Source: an uncultured Pelagibacteraceae bacterium (GTDB lineage Bacteria > Pseudomonadota > Alphaproteobacteria > Pelagibacterales > Pelagibacteraceae). Taken from it: a stretch of 64,000 nucleotides of DNA. Below the pieces are notes generated by a model that had not been told where the DNA came from, searched no databases, and saw only the letters and a program-made list of their open reading frames with translations. Made by a program: the position numbers and the translations under genes. Below, in pieces: positions 36,584-45,739 of this stretch. The stretch lies in NCBI GenBank assembly GCA_902577525.1, contig CACGZG010000001.1:62001-126000 (forward strand). Direction: 5' to 3'. The first letter of the stretch is position 1. Each line of letters starts with the position of its first letter.

Positions 36584-37128
36584 TCTTTAACAAAAACTAC
36601 TGTTAACTCAGCAACTTTAATTCCAAATTTTGTCATTGTAGCTCTATTAATAGCAACACGATCATCTTGTTTGAAAATCCAGTCATCAAATGTTATTTTC
36701 ATTTCTCTTCCTTTGACAGGAACTAATAAAACATATTCAAATTTAAATGCTGGACCATAAGAATATCCTTTAGCCTTTCCAACTACATCTCCTGCTGTAC
36801 CCTCATAATTGTTATCATCAATTTTAGTAATTTGCCATTGTCGAGTTTGAATTTCACCATCATCCCAATTAAATTTTTCATCAAGAATTAATTGTTTTCC
36901 ATCCCATTTTCCATTTAAATCTGCAGAAAATTGTCTTGTTACTTTTCCAGATCTGTTTTGGAGAACACCCCATGCTTTAACATTTCCAGAGAGATAATTT
37001 TCAATTATTAATCTTGGCTCTTTATTTTTAAAATCTTCAGGATTCATAGCACCATTATTTGAGCAGTTTGTAATTAAGAATAATGAGATTATCAATAAAA
37101 TTGATTTGAAGTTTCTTATTTTGCTCAC
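36580..37128 (-). CDS. DUF3833 lipoprotein
   Basis: 182 residues, GTG start with AAGGAG four bases upstream (the ATG two bases earlier runs straight into TGA). The signal peptide ends in a lipobox LFLITNC (Cys near residue 22), so it is an envelope lipoprotein. DUF3833 features include LNGKWDGKQLILDEKFNWDDGE, TRQWQI and FDDWIFKQDD. Function unknown, but it is regularly found with the Cfa-like/DUF1365/FAD oxidoreductase genes, as here. Confidence 0.85.
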   Translation of the reverse strand: MSKIRNFKSILLIISLFLITNCSNNGAMNPEDFKNKEPRLIIENYLSGNVKAWGVLQNRSGKVTRQFSADLNGKWDGKQLILDEKFNWDDGEIQTRQWQITKIDDNNYEGTAGDVVGKAKGYSYGPAFKFEYVLLVPVKGREMKITFDDWIFKQDDRVAINRATMTKFGIKVAELTVVFVKD

Positions 37129-37142
37129 ATATCTCCTTTTAG

Positions 37143-38321
37143 TTATTTATTTTGAAGTGAAAATTGAATTAAATCAATATTTTTTGATTTAAATCCAGCC
37201 TCACAATAAGAAAGGTAAAATTCCCACATTCTTTTAAATGTTGAGTCAAAACCTTGATTTTTTATTAAATCCCACTTTTTATTAAATTCATTTCTCCATA
37301 AAGCTAAAGTGTTTGAGTAATGGTTTGCATAAGAGTCATAAGACTTTATTATTAAACCATTCTCAGATACATATTTATTTATACTATTTTTGCTTGGAAG
37401 AAATCCTCCTGGAAAAATATACTTTTGAATAAAATCTTGTTTATTTTTATATCTATCAAATAAACTATCATCTATTGTAATTGCTTGAATAGCTGCTGTG
37501 CCGTTATTTGCTAAGTTCCCTTTTAAAGTTTTAAAATAACTTTCTAAGTAGTTTTGTCCAACTGCTTCGATCATTTCAATTGATGCTATTGAATTATATT
37601 TATCCTTTAAATCTCTATAATCTTTTATTTGAATATTAACTTTTTCATTTAAGCCACATTTATAAATTCTTTCTTTGGCGTATTCATATTGCTTTTTGGA
37701 AATTGTAATACAATCTAATTTTACGTCATATTTTTTTCCTAGATACTCCGCAAAACCTCCCCAACCACACCCAATTTCCAAAACTTTGTCTCCATTTTTT
37801 GGATTAATTAAATTAATTAATTTTTGATATTTATTTTTTTGGGCCTCAGACAAATCTTGAGTTTTTTTTTCAAAAATAGCACTTGAATAAGTTAACGTTT
37901 TATCAAGCCATAATGAAAAAAATTCATTTCCTAAATCATAATGTTTCGAGATATTCTCCTTACTTCTAATTTTTGTATTCTTAATAAAAATGTTTTTTAT
38001 AAAATTTATGATTGGTAAATCCAATAAACCTGAAAATTTATGAATAACCTTTATATTTCTCGCAGTTATTTCAATAAGATTTGATAAATCATCAGTTTCA
38101 AATTCATCTCTCATATATGACTCTGCAAAACCAATACTCCCACCTTTAATTAAATTAAAAGTAAAATTTGGTTTTTTTATTTTAATACTTGCTTTTAAAG
38201 TTTCATCTTTAGTGCCAAATTTAATTAATCTCCCTTGATATGTTTTAATTTCCAGATAACCGTAATCAATATCTTTTAAAATATTAAATACAATTTTGTC
38301 TGATAAAGTATACAAACTCAT
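37143..38321 (-). CDS. Cyclopropane-fatty-acyl-phospholipid synthase family methyltransferase
   Basis: 392 residues. SAM-dependent enzyme acting on unsaturated acyl chains of phospholipids. Seen: NISKHYDLGNEFFSLWLDKTLTYSSAIF (family substrate region), the SAM motif VLEIGCGWGGFAEYL, SIEMIEAVGQNYLESYF, QKYIFPGGFLPS, and WEFYLSYCEAGF. In the FAD oxidoreductase-DUF1365-Cfa-DUF3833 arrangement such enzymes make non-cyclopropane products, such as methylated or furan fatty acids, in some alphaproteobacteria; which applies here is not shown. It overlaps DUF1365 by one base. Confidence 0.88.
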   Translation of the reverse strand: MSLYTLSDKIVFNILKDIDYGYLEIKTYQGRLIKFGTKDETLKASIKIKKPNFTFNLIKGGSIGFAESYMRDEFETDDLSNLIEITARNIKVIHKFSGLLDLPIINFIKNIFIKNTKIRSKENISKHYDLGNEFFSLWLDKTLTYSSAIFEKKTQDLSEAQKNKYQKLINLINPKNGDKVLEIGCGWGGFAEYLGKKYDVKLDCITISKKQYEYAKERIYKCGLNEKVNIQIKDYRDLKDKYNSIASIEMIEAVGQNYLESYFKTLKGNLANNGTAAIQAITIDDSLFDRYKNKQDFIQKYIFPGGFLPSKNSINKYVSENGLIIKSYDSYANHYSNTLALWRNEFNKKWDLIKNQGFDSTFKRMWEFYLSYCEAGFKSKNIDLIQFSLQNK

Positions 38322-39079
38322 TAATTTTCAAAAGTTATATTGTTTTTTATTTTTAATTTCTTTTTGATAAATTTTAATCCTTTGGTCCATAATTTAAACG
38401 CTTCAAAATGTATCGCTGAAATGATTTTAAAGGTCATTAACGGATGTTTTAGATATGACTTTATTAACTCTCTGCTTGTAAAATCTGCTCTTTTTCCATC
38501 TTGTGAAGCATACAATAATTTTTCATTCAACTGGTACTGATCAATTATAACAGAAATTTTTTCACCTGGTTTAAGGATTTTAAAATAATAATTACAATTC
38601 ATCTCTATAAATGGTGAAACATGAAATTTTTTTGAGCAACTATGTTGTAAAATATTACTATTTTTTACCTTAAAAATGTAAGTATGCTGTTCTCCGAAAG
38701 TGTTTTTAACTTCGTATAATATTGAAATTAAATTATCCTTTTTATCATATACATAGAAAACACTTAGAGGATTAAAAACATATCCTAAGATTCTCGGATA
38801 ACATAATAATTTAATTTTGATATCTTCAAAAAAAATATTATTTTTTTTTAAATTTCTTTTTACCCAATCAATTAGTGACGAGCCATCTCTTTCACCATGA
38901 TCTTTGTCAAAAAAACTTATTAGATTAAAACTGTTATGAGAGAAAAAATTAATTTTTTTTTCCAAAATATCTAATTCAGAAAGATCAATTAGTAATGAAA
39001 AGACTTTATATTTAAAAAAATGTTCTTTTGGTTTAAATCTTTTATGAATTACAGTGCCATTATAAATTGAGCTAGTCAT
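38321..39079 (-). CDS. DUF1365 protein
   Basis: 252 residues from the ATG at 39079 (MTSSIYNGTVIHKRF); an ATG at 39100 would lengthen the overlap with the upstream gene to 29 bases. Family blocks: HKRFKPKEHFFKYKVFSLLIDL, ILGYVFNPLSVFYVYD, YEVKNTFGEQHTYIF, and KFHVSPFIEMNCNYYF. Function unproven; it always accompanies an amine-oxidase-like FAD protein and a Cfa-like enzyme and so probably acts in fatty-acyl modification. Confidence 0.87.
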   Translation of the reverse strand: MTSSIYNGTVIHKRFKPKEHFFKYKVFSLLIDLSELDILEKKINFFSHNSFNLISFFDKDHGERDGSSLIDWVKRNLKKNNIFFEDIKIKLLCYPRILGYVFNPLSVFYVYDKKDNLISILYEVKNTFGEQHTYIFKVKNSNILQHSCSKKFHVSPFIEMNCNYYFKILKPGEKISVIIDQYQLNEKLLYASQDGKRADFTSRELIKSYLKHPLMTFKIISAIHFEAFKLWTKGLKFIKKKLKIKNNITFEN

Positions 39080-40313
39080 TAAGGTTTTTAAGCATTTCAA
39101 TAGATGATTTTATTCCATCTTCATGAAAACCGTAACCAAAATAACTACCACAAAAAAGAATATTTCTTTTATTTTGTAAATTTTGAAGCTCTCTTTGATG
39201 ATCTAGAGCAGATTGATCAAAGTATGGATGAGTAAATTTTACTTTTTTTAAAATTTTAGATTGATCAATTTCAAAATGAGGATTCAAAGTAAGAAATATA
39301 TCTTCGTTACATTTTAAATTTTGTAACAAATTTAACCAGTAAGTTATTGAGCTTTTATTCACTTCATCTTTTTTTAAAGAAGAATTCCATGAACTCCATG
39401 CTTTCTTATTTTTTGGCATAGCGGTTTTATCTGTATGAATATAAGCAATATTTTCTCGGTAATTAAACTTTGATAAAATTTCTTTTTCTTCATTTGTTGG
39501 ATTATCAATTATAGATAGTGCTTCATCGGCATGAGTTGCTATAACAACTTTATCATAATTAAAAAATTCACTCTCTCCACCGTAATATAAATCTATACCT
39601 GAAGATTTACTTTTAATTTTATTAACAATATAATTTTTAAAATGTTCTCCACTTATTTTAGAAAGAATATTTTGTACATAAGATCTACTTCTATTGGAAA
39701 CTGTAAACCATTGTGGTCTATTTTTTAATTTAAATAATCCATGATTTTGAAAAAATTTTAAAAAAAATTTTAATGGCATTTGATTAGCTTCATAAGGTGG
39801 CATAGACCAAATAGCAGAAACCATTGGAATTAAGTGGTAGTTTATGAATTCTTTTGAAAGTTTTTCTTTCTCTAAAAAATTACCAAGTGTTATGTTTTCA
39901 TCAAATTTATCAAAATGATCACACTTTTTATAAAATTTAATAATATCAAAAAACATTCTTAAGAATTTGAGATTGAATAAATTAGATCTATTTGAAAAAA
40001 TTCCATCTAATCCTTTTCCACAATATTCAAACATAGTATTTCTTAATGAGACAGAGAAAGACATGTCACTTTTTTCTATTTCAATTTTATTTTCATTGAA
40101 AAATTTGATTAAATTAGGATATGTTTTAAAATTAAATACAATAAAACCAATATCTACTGCAATCTTTTTAGTGCTAATGTTAAGATCTATTGTATGTGAA
40201 TGACCCCCGAAATGATCTTCTTTTTCAAATAAATCCACATGATGATTTTTAGATAGATAATATGCAGCACTTAAACCTGAAATTCCTGAGCCAACTACAG
40301 CAATTTTCATCAA
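39072..40313 (-). CDS. FAD-dependent (amine-oxidase-like) oxidoreductase of the lipid-modification cluster
   Basis: 413 residues. N-terminal IAVVGSGISGLSAAYYLSK is the FAD-binding Rossmann motif, then LFEKEDHFGGHSHTID. MVSAIWSMPPYEANQMPLKFFLKFFQNHGL and a C-terminal FCGSYFGYGFHEDGIKS match the NAD(P)/FAD-binding proteins found beside DUF1365 and Cfa. Expected role: desaturation or oxidation of an acyl chain. Its start lies 3 bases after the gcvP stop, so it may be read through from the glycine cleavage operon. Confidence 0.85.
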   Translation of the reverse strand: MMKIAVVGSGISGLSAAYYLSKNHHVDLFEKEDHFGGHSHTIDLNISTKKIAVDIGFIVFNFKTYPNLIKFFNENKIEIEKSDMSFSVSLRNTMFEYCGKGLDGIFSNRSNLFNLKFLRMFFDIIKFYKKCDHFDKFDENITLGNFLEKEKLSKEFINYHLIPMVSAIWSMPPYEANQMPLKFFLKFFQNHGLFKLKNRPQWFTVSNRSRSYVQNILSKISGEHFKNYIVNKIKSKSSGIDLYYGGESEFFNYDKVVIATHADEALSIIDNPTNEEKEILSKFNYRENIAYIHTDKTAMPKNKKAWSSWNSSLKKDEVNKSSITYWLNLLQNLKCNEDIFLTLNPHFEIDQSKILKKVKFTHPYFDQSALDHQRELQNLQNKRNILFCGSYFGYGFHEDGIKSSIEMLKNLND

Positions 40314-40316
40314 ATA

Positions 40317-43187
40317 TTAAGCTGCATCTTCTTTAAATTCATCCATGCTTGGGCAAGTGCAAAAAATATTCTTATCACCATATACATTGTCAACTCTTGC
40401 AACAGGTGGCCAAAATTTATTAGCTCTTAAAAATTTCGATGGATAAGCTGCTTCTTGTCTCGTGTATTTGTGTTCCCAATTATCTGAAGCAAGCTCAGTG
40501 TCTGTATGAGGAGCATTTTTAATTGGATTATCTAATTTATCAAATTCACCTGATTTTATTTTTTCAATTTCTTGTTTAATCTTAATTAAAGTGTCACAAA
40601 ATCTATCGATTTCTGATAAGCCCTCACTTTCCGTCGGCTCTATCATCATAGTACCAGATACAGGCCATGACATAGTTGGTGCATGAAATCCAAAATCTAT
40701 TAATCTTTTTGCAATATCTTCCTCCGTTACCCCTGTCTCTGATTTAATATTTCTGATATCAATAATACATTCGTGTGCAACATTACCATTTGATCCTTTA
40801 TACAAAATTGGAAAATGATCTTTTAGTTTATGGGCAATATAATTCGCATTTAAAATTGCAACTTGAGAAGCAAGTTTTAATCCTGCTGATCCCATCATTT
40901 TAATGTACATCCAAGAAATAGATAGAATACTTGAACTGCCCCAAGGAGCAGCCGATACCGCCCCAATACCAGTAGTCGGCCCACAATCTTTTATTACTGG
41001 ATGATTAGGTAAATAAACTTGTAAATGTTTTTTACATGCAATAGGTCCCATTCCAGGTCCTCCCCCTCCATGAGGAATACAAAATGTTTTATGTAAATTG
41101 ATATGACAAACGTCTGGACCAAAATTTCCAGGCTTTGCGACTCCGACTAAGGCGTTTAAATTTGCTCCATCCATATAAACCTGTCCACCATGTTTGTGAA
41201 CTAACTCACAAATATCAATTATTTTTTCCTCAAATACTCCGTGGGTAGACGGGTAAGTTACCATTAACGCTCCAAGGTTTTCTGAATGTTGCTCCACTTT
41301 TTTCTTTAAATCATCAAAATCAACATTTCCCTCTTTATCACAATTAACAACTACAACCTTCATTCCAACCATTTGTGCACTTGCTGGGTTAGTGCCATGT
41401 GCTGAACTTGGGATTAAACATATATTACGATTAGCCTCACCTCTATCTAAATGATATTTTCTAATAACCATTAAACCTGCATATTCACCTTGAGCACCTG
41501 CGTTAGGTTGTAAAGAGACACCTGAAAAACCTGTTATAGATCTTAACCAATTTTTTAAATCAGTGAATAAATCTCTAAATCCCTCCATTTGTTCAATTGG
41601 AACAAAAGGATGAGGTTCTGCAAATTCTTTCCAAGAAATTGGTATCATTTCAGCTGCAGCATTTAATTTCATTGTACATGAGCCAAGTGCTATCATAGTT
41701 CTATTCAATGCTATATCCTTATCCTCTAACCTTTTTAAATATCTTAGCATTTCAGTTTCTGAATGATATGAGTTGAATACTGGATGTTCTAAATATTTTG
41801 AAGTTCTTAATAAATTTTTTGGAAGATTAGGTAATCTTACCGATGGATCTTCTTTTTTAATTGACTCTGCTGCATTAAAAATTTTTAATAATTGATTTAC
41901 TCTATAAACATTTTTTCTTTCATCAAATGAAACAGCTAGCATTTCAGAATTTACTCTTCGAATGTTAACTCTCTGGTTCAGAGCATTCTTATAAATTTGA
42001 TCAGTTTTTTCTTTGGTGATAATCGTAACAGTATCAAAAAAATTATTCGAATAAAGCTCGTATCCAGATTGTTTTATTTTGTCAGCAAAACTTTTTGCTA
42101 ATTGAGACACTCTTTCAGAAATATTTCTAATTCCATTTGGACCATGATAAATAGCATATGCAGCTGATACAATTGCTAATAAGGCTTGAGCAGTACAAAT
42201 GTTACTTGTCGCCTTATCTCTTCTAATATGTTGCTCTCTAGTTTGTAAAGATAATCTATATGCCTTATTACCATGCCTATCAACTGACACACCGACAATT
42301 CTTCCAGGCATCGATCTTTTGTATTCATCTTTAGTCGCAAAAAAAGCTGCATGAGGACCTCCATATCCCATCGGAATACCAAATCTTTGAGAGCTTCCAA
42401 CTGCTATATCAGCGCCAAGTTCCCTTGGCGTTTTTAGTTTTGCTAACGCTAATAAATCACAAGCTAATATCGCCTTCCCATTCTTTTTATGAATTTTGCT
42501 AATCGCTTCACTCGGGTCTTTTATATCTCCTAAAGTTCCAGGATATTGTAAAATTCCACAAACTAAATCTTCTTTTAATTGATCTAAAACCTCATCTTCT
42601 TTTCCTACTAGAACTTTTAAACCCATTGGTTCAGCTCTTGTTTGAATTACATTTATTGTTTGGGGGTGGCAATCCTCAGATACAAATACTAAATTACTAT
42701 CTTTTTTATTTAATCTATGACTAAGACCCATGGCCTCTGCTGCAGCCGTACCCTCATCTAATAAAGAAGCATTAGCAATATCCATTCCTGTAAAGTCAAC
42801 AATCATTTGTTGAAAGTTTAATAACATCTCAAGTCTTCCTTGAGCTACCTCAGGCTGATAAGGTGTATAGGAAGTGTACCAACCTGGATTTTCTAATATA
42901 TTTCTTAAAATAACATATGGTGTATATGTTCCATAATAACCCATACCAATAAAATTTGAGTAAACTTGATTTTTTTTCGAAATTGCTCGTAACTTTCTTA
43001 AAGCCTCGTACTCTGAGTTAGAATCACCAATATTAAGTTCACCTTTAAACTTTATTTTTTCTGGAACAGTGCTGTCAATTAAATCATCTAATGATTTATA
43101 ATTTAGTTCTTTTAACATTTTTAATTGATCTTCTTTTGATGGACCAATGTGTCTTTTTAAAAAATCTTTTTCAGAATTTGGTAACAT
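40317..43187 (-). CDS. gcvP: Glycine dehydrogenase (decarboxylating), P-protein
   Basis: 956 residues, the single-chain (fused) form. PLP enzyme that decarboxylates glycine and loads aminomethyl onto GcvH. Seen: FIGMGYYGTYTPYVILRNILENPGW, EGTAAAEAM, and the PLP-lysine region NLHKTFCIPHGGGGPGMGP in the C-terminal half. Its start overlaps the gcvH stop by a base, and it is third in gcvT-gcvH-gcvP. Confidence 0.97.
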   Translation of the reverse strand: MLPNSEKDFLKRHIGPSKEDQLKMLKELNYKSLDDLIDSTVPEKIKFKGELNIGDSNSEYEALRKLRAISKKNQVYSNFIGMGYYGTYTPYVILRNILENPGWYTSYTPYQPEVAQGRLEMLLNFQQMIVDFTGMDIANASLLDEGTAAAEAMGLSHRLNKKDSNLVFVSEDCHPQTINVIQTRAEPMGLKVLVGKEDEVLDQLKEDLVCGILQYPGTLGDIKDPSEAISKIHKKNGKAILACDLLALAKLKTPRELGADIAVGSSQRFGIPMGYGGPHAAFFATKDEYKRSMPGRIVGVSVDRHGNKAYRLSLQTREQHIRRDKATSNICTAQALLAIVSAAYAIYHGPNGIRNISERVSQLAKSFADKIKQSGYELYSNNFFDTVTIITKEKTDQIYKNALNQRVNIRRVNSEMLAVSFDERKNVYRVNQLLKIFNAAESIKKEDPSVRLPNLPKNLLRTSKYLEHPVFNSYHSETEMLRYLKRLEDKDIALNRTMIALGSCTMKLNAAAEMIPISWKEFAEPHPFVPIEQMEGFRDLFTDLKNWLRSITGFSGVSLQPNAGAQGEYAGLMVIRKYHLDRGEANRNICLIPSSAHGTNPASAQMVGMKVVVVNCDKEGNVDFDDLKKKVEQHSENLGALMVTYPSTHGVFEEKIIDICELVHKHGGQVYMDGANLNALVGVAKPGNFGPDVCHINLHKTFCIPHGGGGPGMGPIACKKHLQVYLPNHPVIKDCGPTTGIGAVSAAPWGSSSILSISWMYIKMMGSAGLKLASQVAILNANYIAHKLKDHFPILYKGSNGNVAHECIIDIRNIKSETGVTEEDIAKRLIDFGFHAPTMSWPVSGTMMIEPTESEGLSEIDRFCDTLIKIKQEIEKIKSGEFDKLDNPIKNAPHTDTELASDNWEHKYTRQEAAYPSKFLRANKFWPPVARVDNVYGDKNIFCTCPSMDEFKEDAA

Positions 43188-43567
43188 TATGCTGAAGTCT
43201 CCTTTGCAAATTTATCATAATCGTCTTTATTCATTAAAGTATCCATTTCTGATTGATCTTTTATTTTCAGTTTAAAAAACCACGCCGAATCCTCTGGATC
43301 TTGATTTATCTTTGATGGATCATCTACTATAGCTTGATTGGTATCAACTACTTCACCACTCACAGGGGTATATACATCACTAGCTGCTTTGGTTGACTCC
43401 ACGACACCAGCTGTTCCATCTTTCTCTACACTAGAACCTTTTTCTGGTAGTTCCGCAAACACTATATCCCCTAGCATCTCTGTTGCATGTTTTGTGATAC
43501 CAATGGTTGCAATATCTCCATCTAATTTAATCCACTCGTGTTCTTTTGAATACTTTACTTCACTCAT
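43187..43567 (-). CDS. gcvH: Glycine cleavage system H protein
   Basis: 126 residues. Lipoyl carrier that shuttles aminomethyl between GcvP and GcvT; the lipoylated lysine is K60 in VESTKAASD. Starts [10 protein letters not shown], as in most GcvH. It has a clear ribosome-binding site (AAAAGGAG) inside the end of gcvT and abuts both neighbours. Confidence 0.97.
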   Translation of the reverse strand: MSEVKYSKEHEWIKLDGDIATIGITKHATEMLGDIVFAELPEKGSSVEKDGTAGVVESTKAASDVYTPVSGEVVDTNQAIVDDPSKINQDPEDSAWFFKLKIKDQSEMDTLMNKDDYDKFAKETSA

Positions 43568-44670
43568 TAGTTTACTCCTTTTACATAACTTTTTTTATAA
43601 AATGGTAAGCTGCAAATACTTGCAGGATGTTTTTTACCTCTAACTTCTAAAAATACTTTAGTATTTTTTTTTGAAAATTCATTTTCCACATAACCCATTG
43701 CAACAGGTCCATTAACACTTGGTCCAAATGTACCACTTGTGATTTCTCCAATATGAACATCTGATTGATTAAATATTTTTGTTTTTTCTCTAGCAATAAT
43801 TCTTCCCTCAGGTTTAATTCCAACTCTTATTTTGCTGACACCATCATTTAATTGTTTAATAATTATGTCAGAGCCAATAAAATCTCCCTTAGAGATTCTT
43901 TCTTTTGAAATAGCCCACTTTAAATTTGCTTCCACTGGAGTTTTGTCTTTATCAAGATCATGACCATAAAGACATAAACCAGCTTCCAATCTTAATGTAT
44001 CTCTCGCTCCAAGACCAATTAATTTAGATCCTTTGTTAATTAATTCTCTAGTTAATTTGTCTACAAAATTATTTGCAATTGATATCTCAAAACCGTCTTC
44101 ACCTGTATAACCAGATCGCGTAATATAAACTTTCTGATTTTCAAATGTAAACCAGTTTCCAGACATAAAATTAAGATCTTTCACACCATTGATAACTTCA
44201 TTAAGAATTTCTGATGATTTAGGACCCTGAATGGCAATTAGAGATCTACTTTCATCCAAAACCATTTTATATTTCTCTTTAAGTAGCTCTTTTAAAATTT
44301 TAAAGTCATTTTCTTTGCATGCTGCATTAAGGATTATCAAAAAGCCTTCATTTGTTTTTGTGATAATTAAATCATCATGTATCCCAGCATCTTTATCCAT
44401 TAAGAAGCTGTATTTTGAATGATTTAGTCTCAATTTTTTAAGATCTAAAGGAAAAATTTTTTCTAAATCTTTAATTAAGTCTTCACCACCGTAAATAAAT
44501 AGTTGACCCATATGAGAAACATCGAAGATACCTGAATGATTTCTTGTGAATTTATGCTCTTCTACAATACCTTCCGAATATTGTATCGGCATTTGATAGC
44601 CAGCAAATTCAACAAATTTTGCATTACAATCTTGATGTAATTGGTACAACGATGTTTTTTTTATTTCCAT
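43567..44670 (-). CDS. gcvT: Glycine cleavage system aminomethyltransferase (T protein)
   Basis: 367 residues. Transfers the one-carbon unit from GcvH to tetrahydrofolate, releasing ammonia. N-terminal [42 protein letters not shown] and [13 protein letters not shown] are all GcvT blocks. The start ATG (44668-44670) is part of the extended P1 helix of the upstream glycine riboswitch. It is first in gcvT-gcvH-gcvP. Confidence 0.97.
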   Translation of the reverse strand: MEIKKTSLYQLHQDCNAKFVEFAGYQMPIQYSEGIVEEHKFTRNHSGIFDVSHMGQLFIYGGEDLIKDLEKIFPLDLKKLRLNHSKYSFLMDKDAGIHDDLIITKTNEGFLIILNAACKENDFKILKELLKEKYKMVLDESRSLIAIQGPKSSEILNEVINGVKDLNFMSGNWFTFENQKVYITRSGYTGEDGFEISIANNFVDKLTRELINKGSKLIGLGARDTLRLEAGLCLYGHDLDKDKTPVEANLKWAISKERISKGDFIGSDIIIKQLNDGVSKIRVGIKPEGRIIAREKTKIFNQSDVHIGEITSGTFGPSVNGPVAMGYVENEFSKKNTKVFLEVRGKKHPASICSLPFYKKSYVKGVN

Positions 44671-44836
44671 ATTAACTCTTTGTACCCATCTGTATATTTG
44701 CCTGAGAGTTTTGCTCCTTCGGCGAGAATTAAATCTCTTTCCAGAGTTAATATGTTACGGTCCTTTTTGCCTGAGAGATTCCTGGGTGGTTGCTCCTTCG
44801 GCGCTACGATATTCTGTAGTCTCTCCCGTAGCAGGA
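44668..44836 (-). promoter_or_regulatory. Tandem glycine riboswitch controlling gcvTHP
   Basis: On the minus strand two glycine aptamers follow each other. The conserved GCCGAAGGAGCAA core occurs at 44790-44802 and 44711-44723, each followed by CTCTCAGGC (44769-44777 and 44700-44708). Aptamer 1 begins GCTACGGGAGAG and closes at CCGTAAC; aptamer 2 begins ACTCTGGAAAGAG. The P1 stem of aptamer 2 is a perfect 12-bp pairing between 44743-44754 and 44668-44679. This stem includes the AGAG ribosome-binding site and the gcvT ATG, so control is probably at translation initiation. Glycine riboswitches before gcvT are common, including in SAR11. Confidence 0.95.
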
Positions 44837-44864
44837 TAATCTTACATGTATGGAAAAAAGTCAA
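44836..44864 (-). promoter_or_regulatory. Promoter of the glycine riboswitch / gcv operon
   Basis: Read on the minus strand: TTGACT (44864-44859, one mismatch to TTGACA), 17 bases, then GATTAT (44841-44836, two mismatches to TATAAT). Transcription would start near 44830, right at the P1 stem of aptamer 1, which fits a riboswitch leader with no spare 5' sequence. The -35 box overlaps the stop of the upstream permease gene. Confidence 0.6.
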
Positions 44865-45739
44865 TCAGAAACAATTTTTTTTTGTTTACTTAGAAGCGAA
44901 TAAAATTGTAGTAAAACTGCAAAAAGTATAATCGCGCCACCAATTAATCCAAATGCAGAAGGTCTTTCACTTACAAAAAGGAATGCCCATATCGGTCCTA
45001 GGACAGATTCGGATAACATTATGATTCCTACCATGGCAGACGGTGTTGTTCTTGCACCGATAGTTATAAATATAAAACCAAAACCAACTTGAAAAAAACC
45101 TGCGAGAAAACCCAAAAAAATATCATGAGGAGAAATCATAATTTTTGTAGAAAGCAAAAAACCAATTAAACACGAGCTCACGCCGGCAACAAATTGAGCT
45201 GGCACCATATCCACAGAGGGAAATTTTCTCACAATCATTATTAAAACCGCAAAAGTAATTGGCATTGTAAAAGCTGCCAAGTTTCCAGATAATTCTCCAG
45301 GAGATAATGAATTTCCAACCATTAATAAAACTCCTGTCATCGCCAGACAGATTGAAAACAGAGTAATTAAATTTATTTTTTCCTTTAGAAAGAAATACCC
45401 AAATATAGCAAGAAATAGTATTTGTAGTGAAATGATAAAATTAGTATTGGCAACAGTAGTATTATACATAGCAAATACATATCCACAAAAACCAAAAGAT
45501 AAGATAATTCCACCAACAAATCCTGGTAATCCAGATTTATAAAATGACTCAATTGTTTTTCCTCTATAACTGATAATTAAGAAAGCTAAAACTGTTAAAG
45601 AAAAGAATAAAGATCTCCAAAATAGAATTTGCCATAATGTAGCTCCCTCAAAAGATTTTACAATTAAACCGCCAAAACTTAAACTTAATGCGCCTAAAAA
45701 AATTAATAATGGTCCAGGTAAGTTTCTTATAAAAGTCAT
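44861..45739 (-). CDS. EamA/DMT-family permease linked to pxpBC
   Basis: 292 residues, ten predicted helices. GALSLSFGGLIVKSFEGATLWQILFWRS at the start and MVGIIMLSESVLGPIWAFLFVSERPS in the second half are typical of EamA. It overlaps pxpC by one base, so it is third in pxpB-pxpC-permease. Context suggests movement of an amino acid or pyroglutamate-like compound. Its stop carries the -35 box of the gcv promoter. Confidence 0.85.
   Translation of the reverse strand: MTFIRNLPGPLLIFLGALSLSFGGLIVKSFEGATLWQILFWRSLFFSLTVLAFLIISYRGKTIESFYKSGLPGFVGGIILSFGFCGYVFAMYNTTVANTNFIISLQILFLAIFGYFFLKEKINLITLFSICLAMTGVLLMVGNSLSPGELSGNLAAFTMPITFAVLIMIVRKFPSVDMVPAQFVAGVSSCLIGFLLSTKIMISPHDIFLGFLAGFFQVGFGFIFITIGARTTPSAMVGIIMLSESVLGPIWAFLFVSERPSAFGLIGGAIILFAVLLQFYSLLSKQKKIVSD

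Noticed and set aside
44641-44931. Short open frames on both strands across the riboswitch
   Set aside because: They translate the conserved aptamer RNA sequence and have no protein-like pattern or ribosome-binding site.
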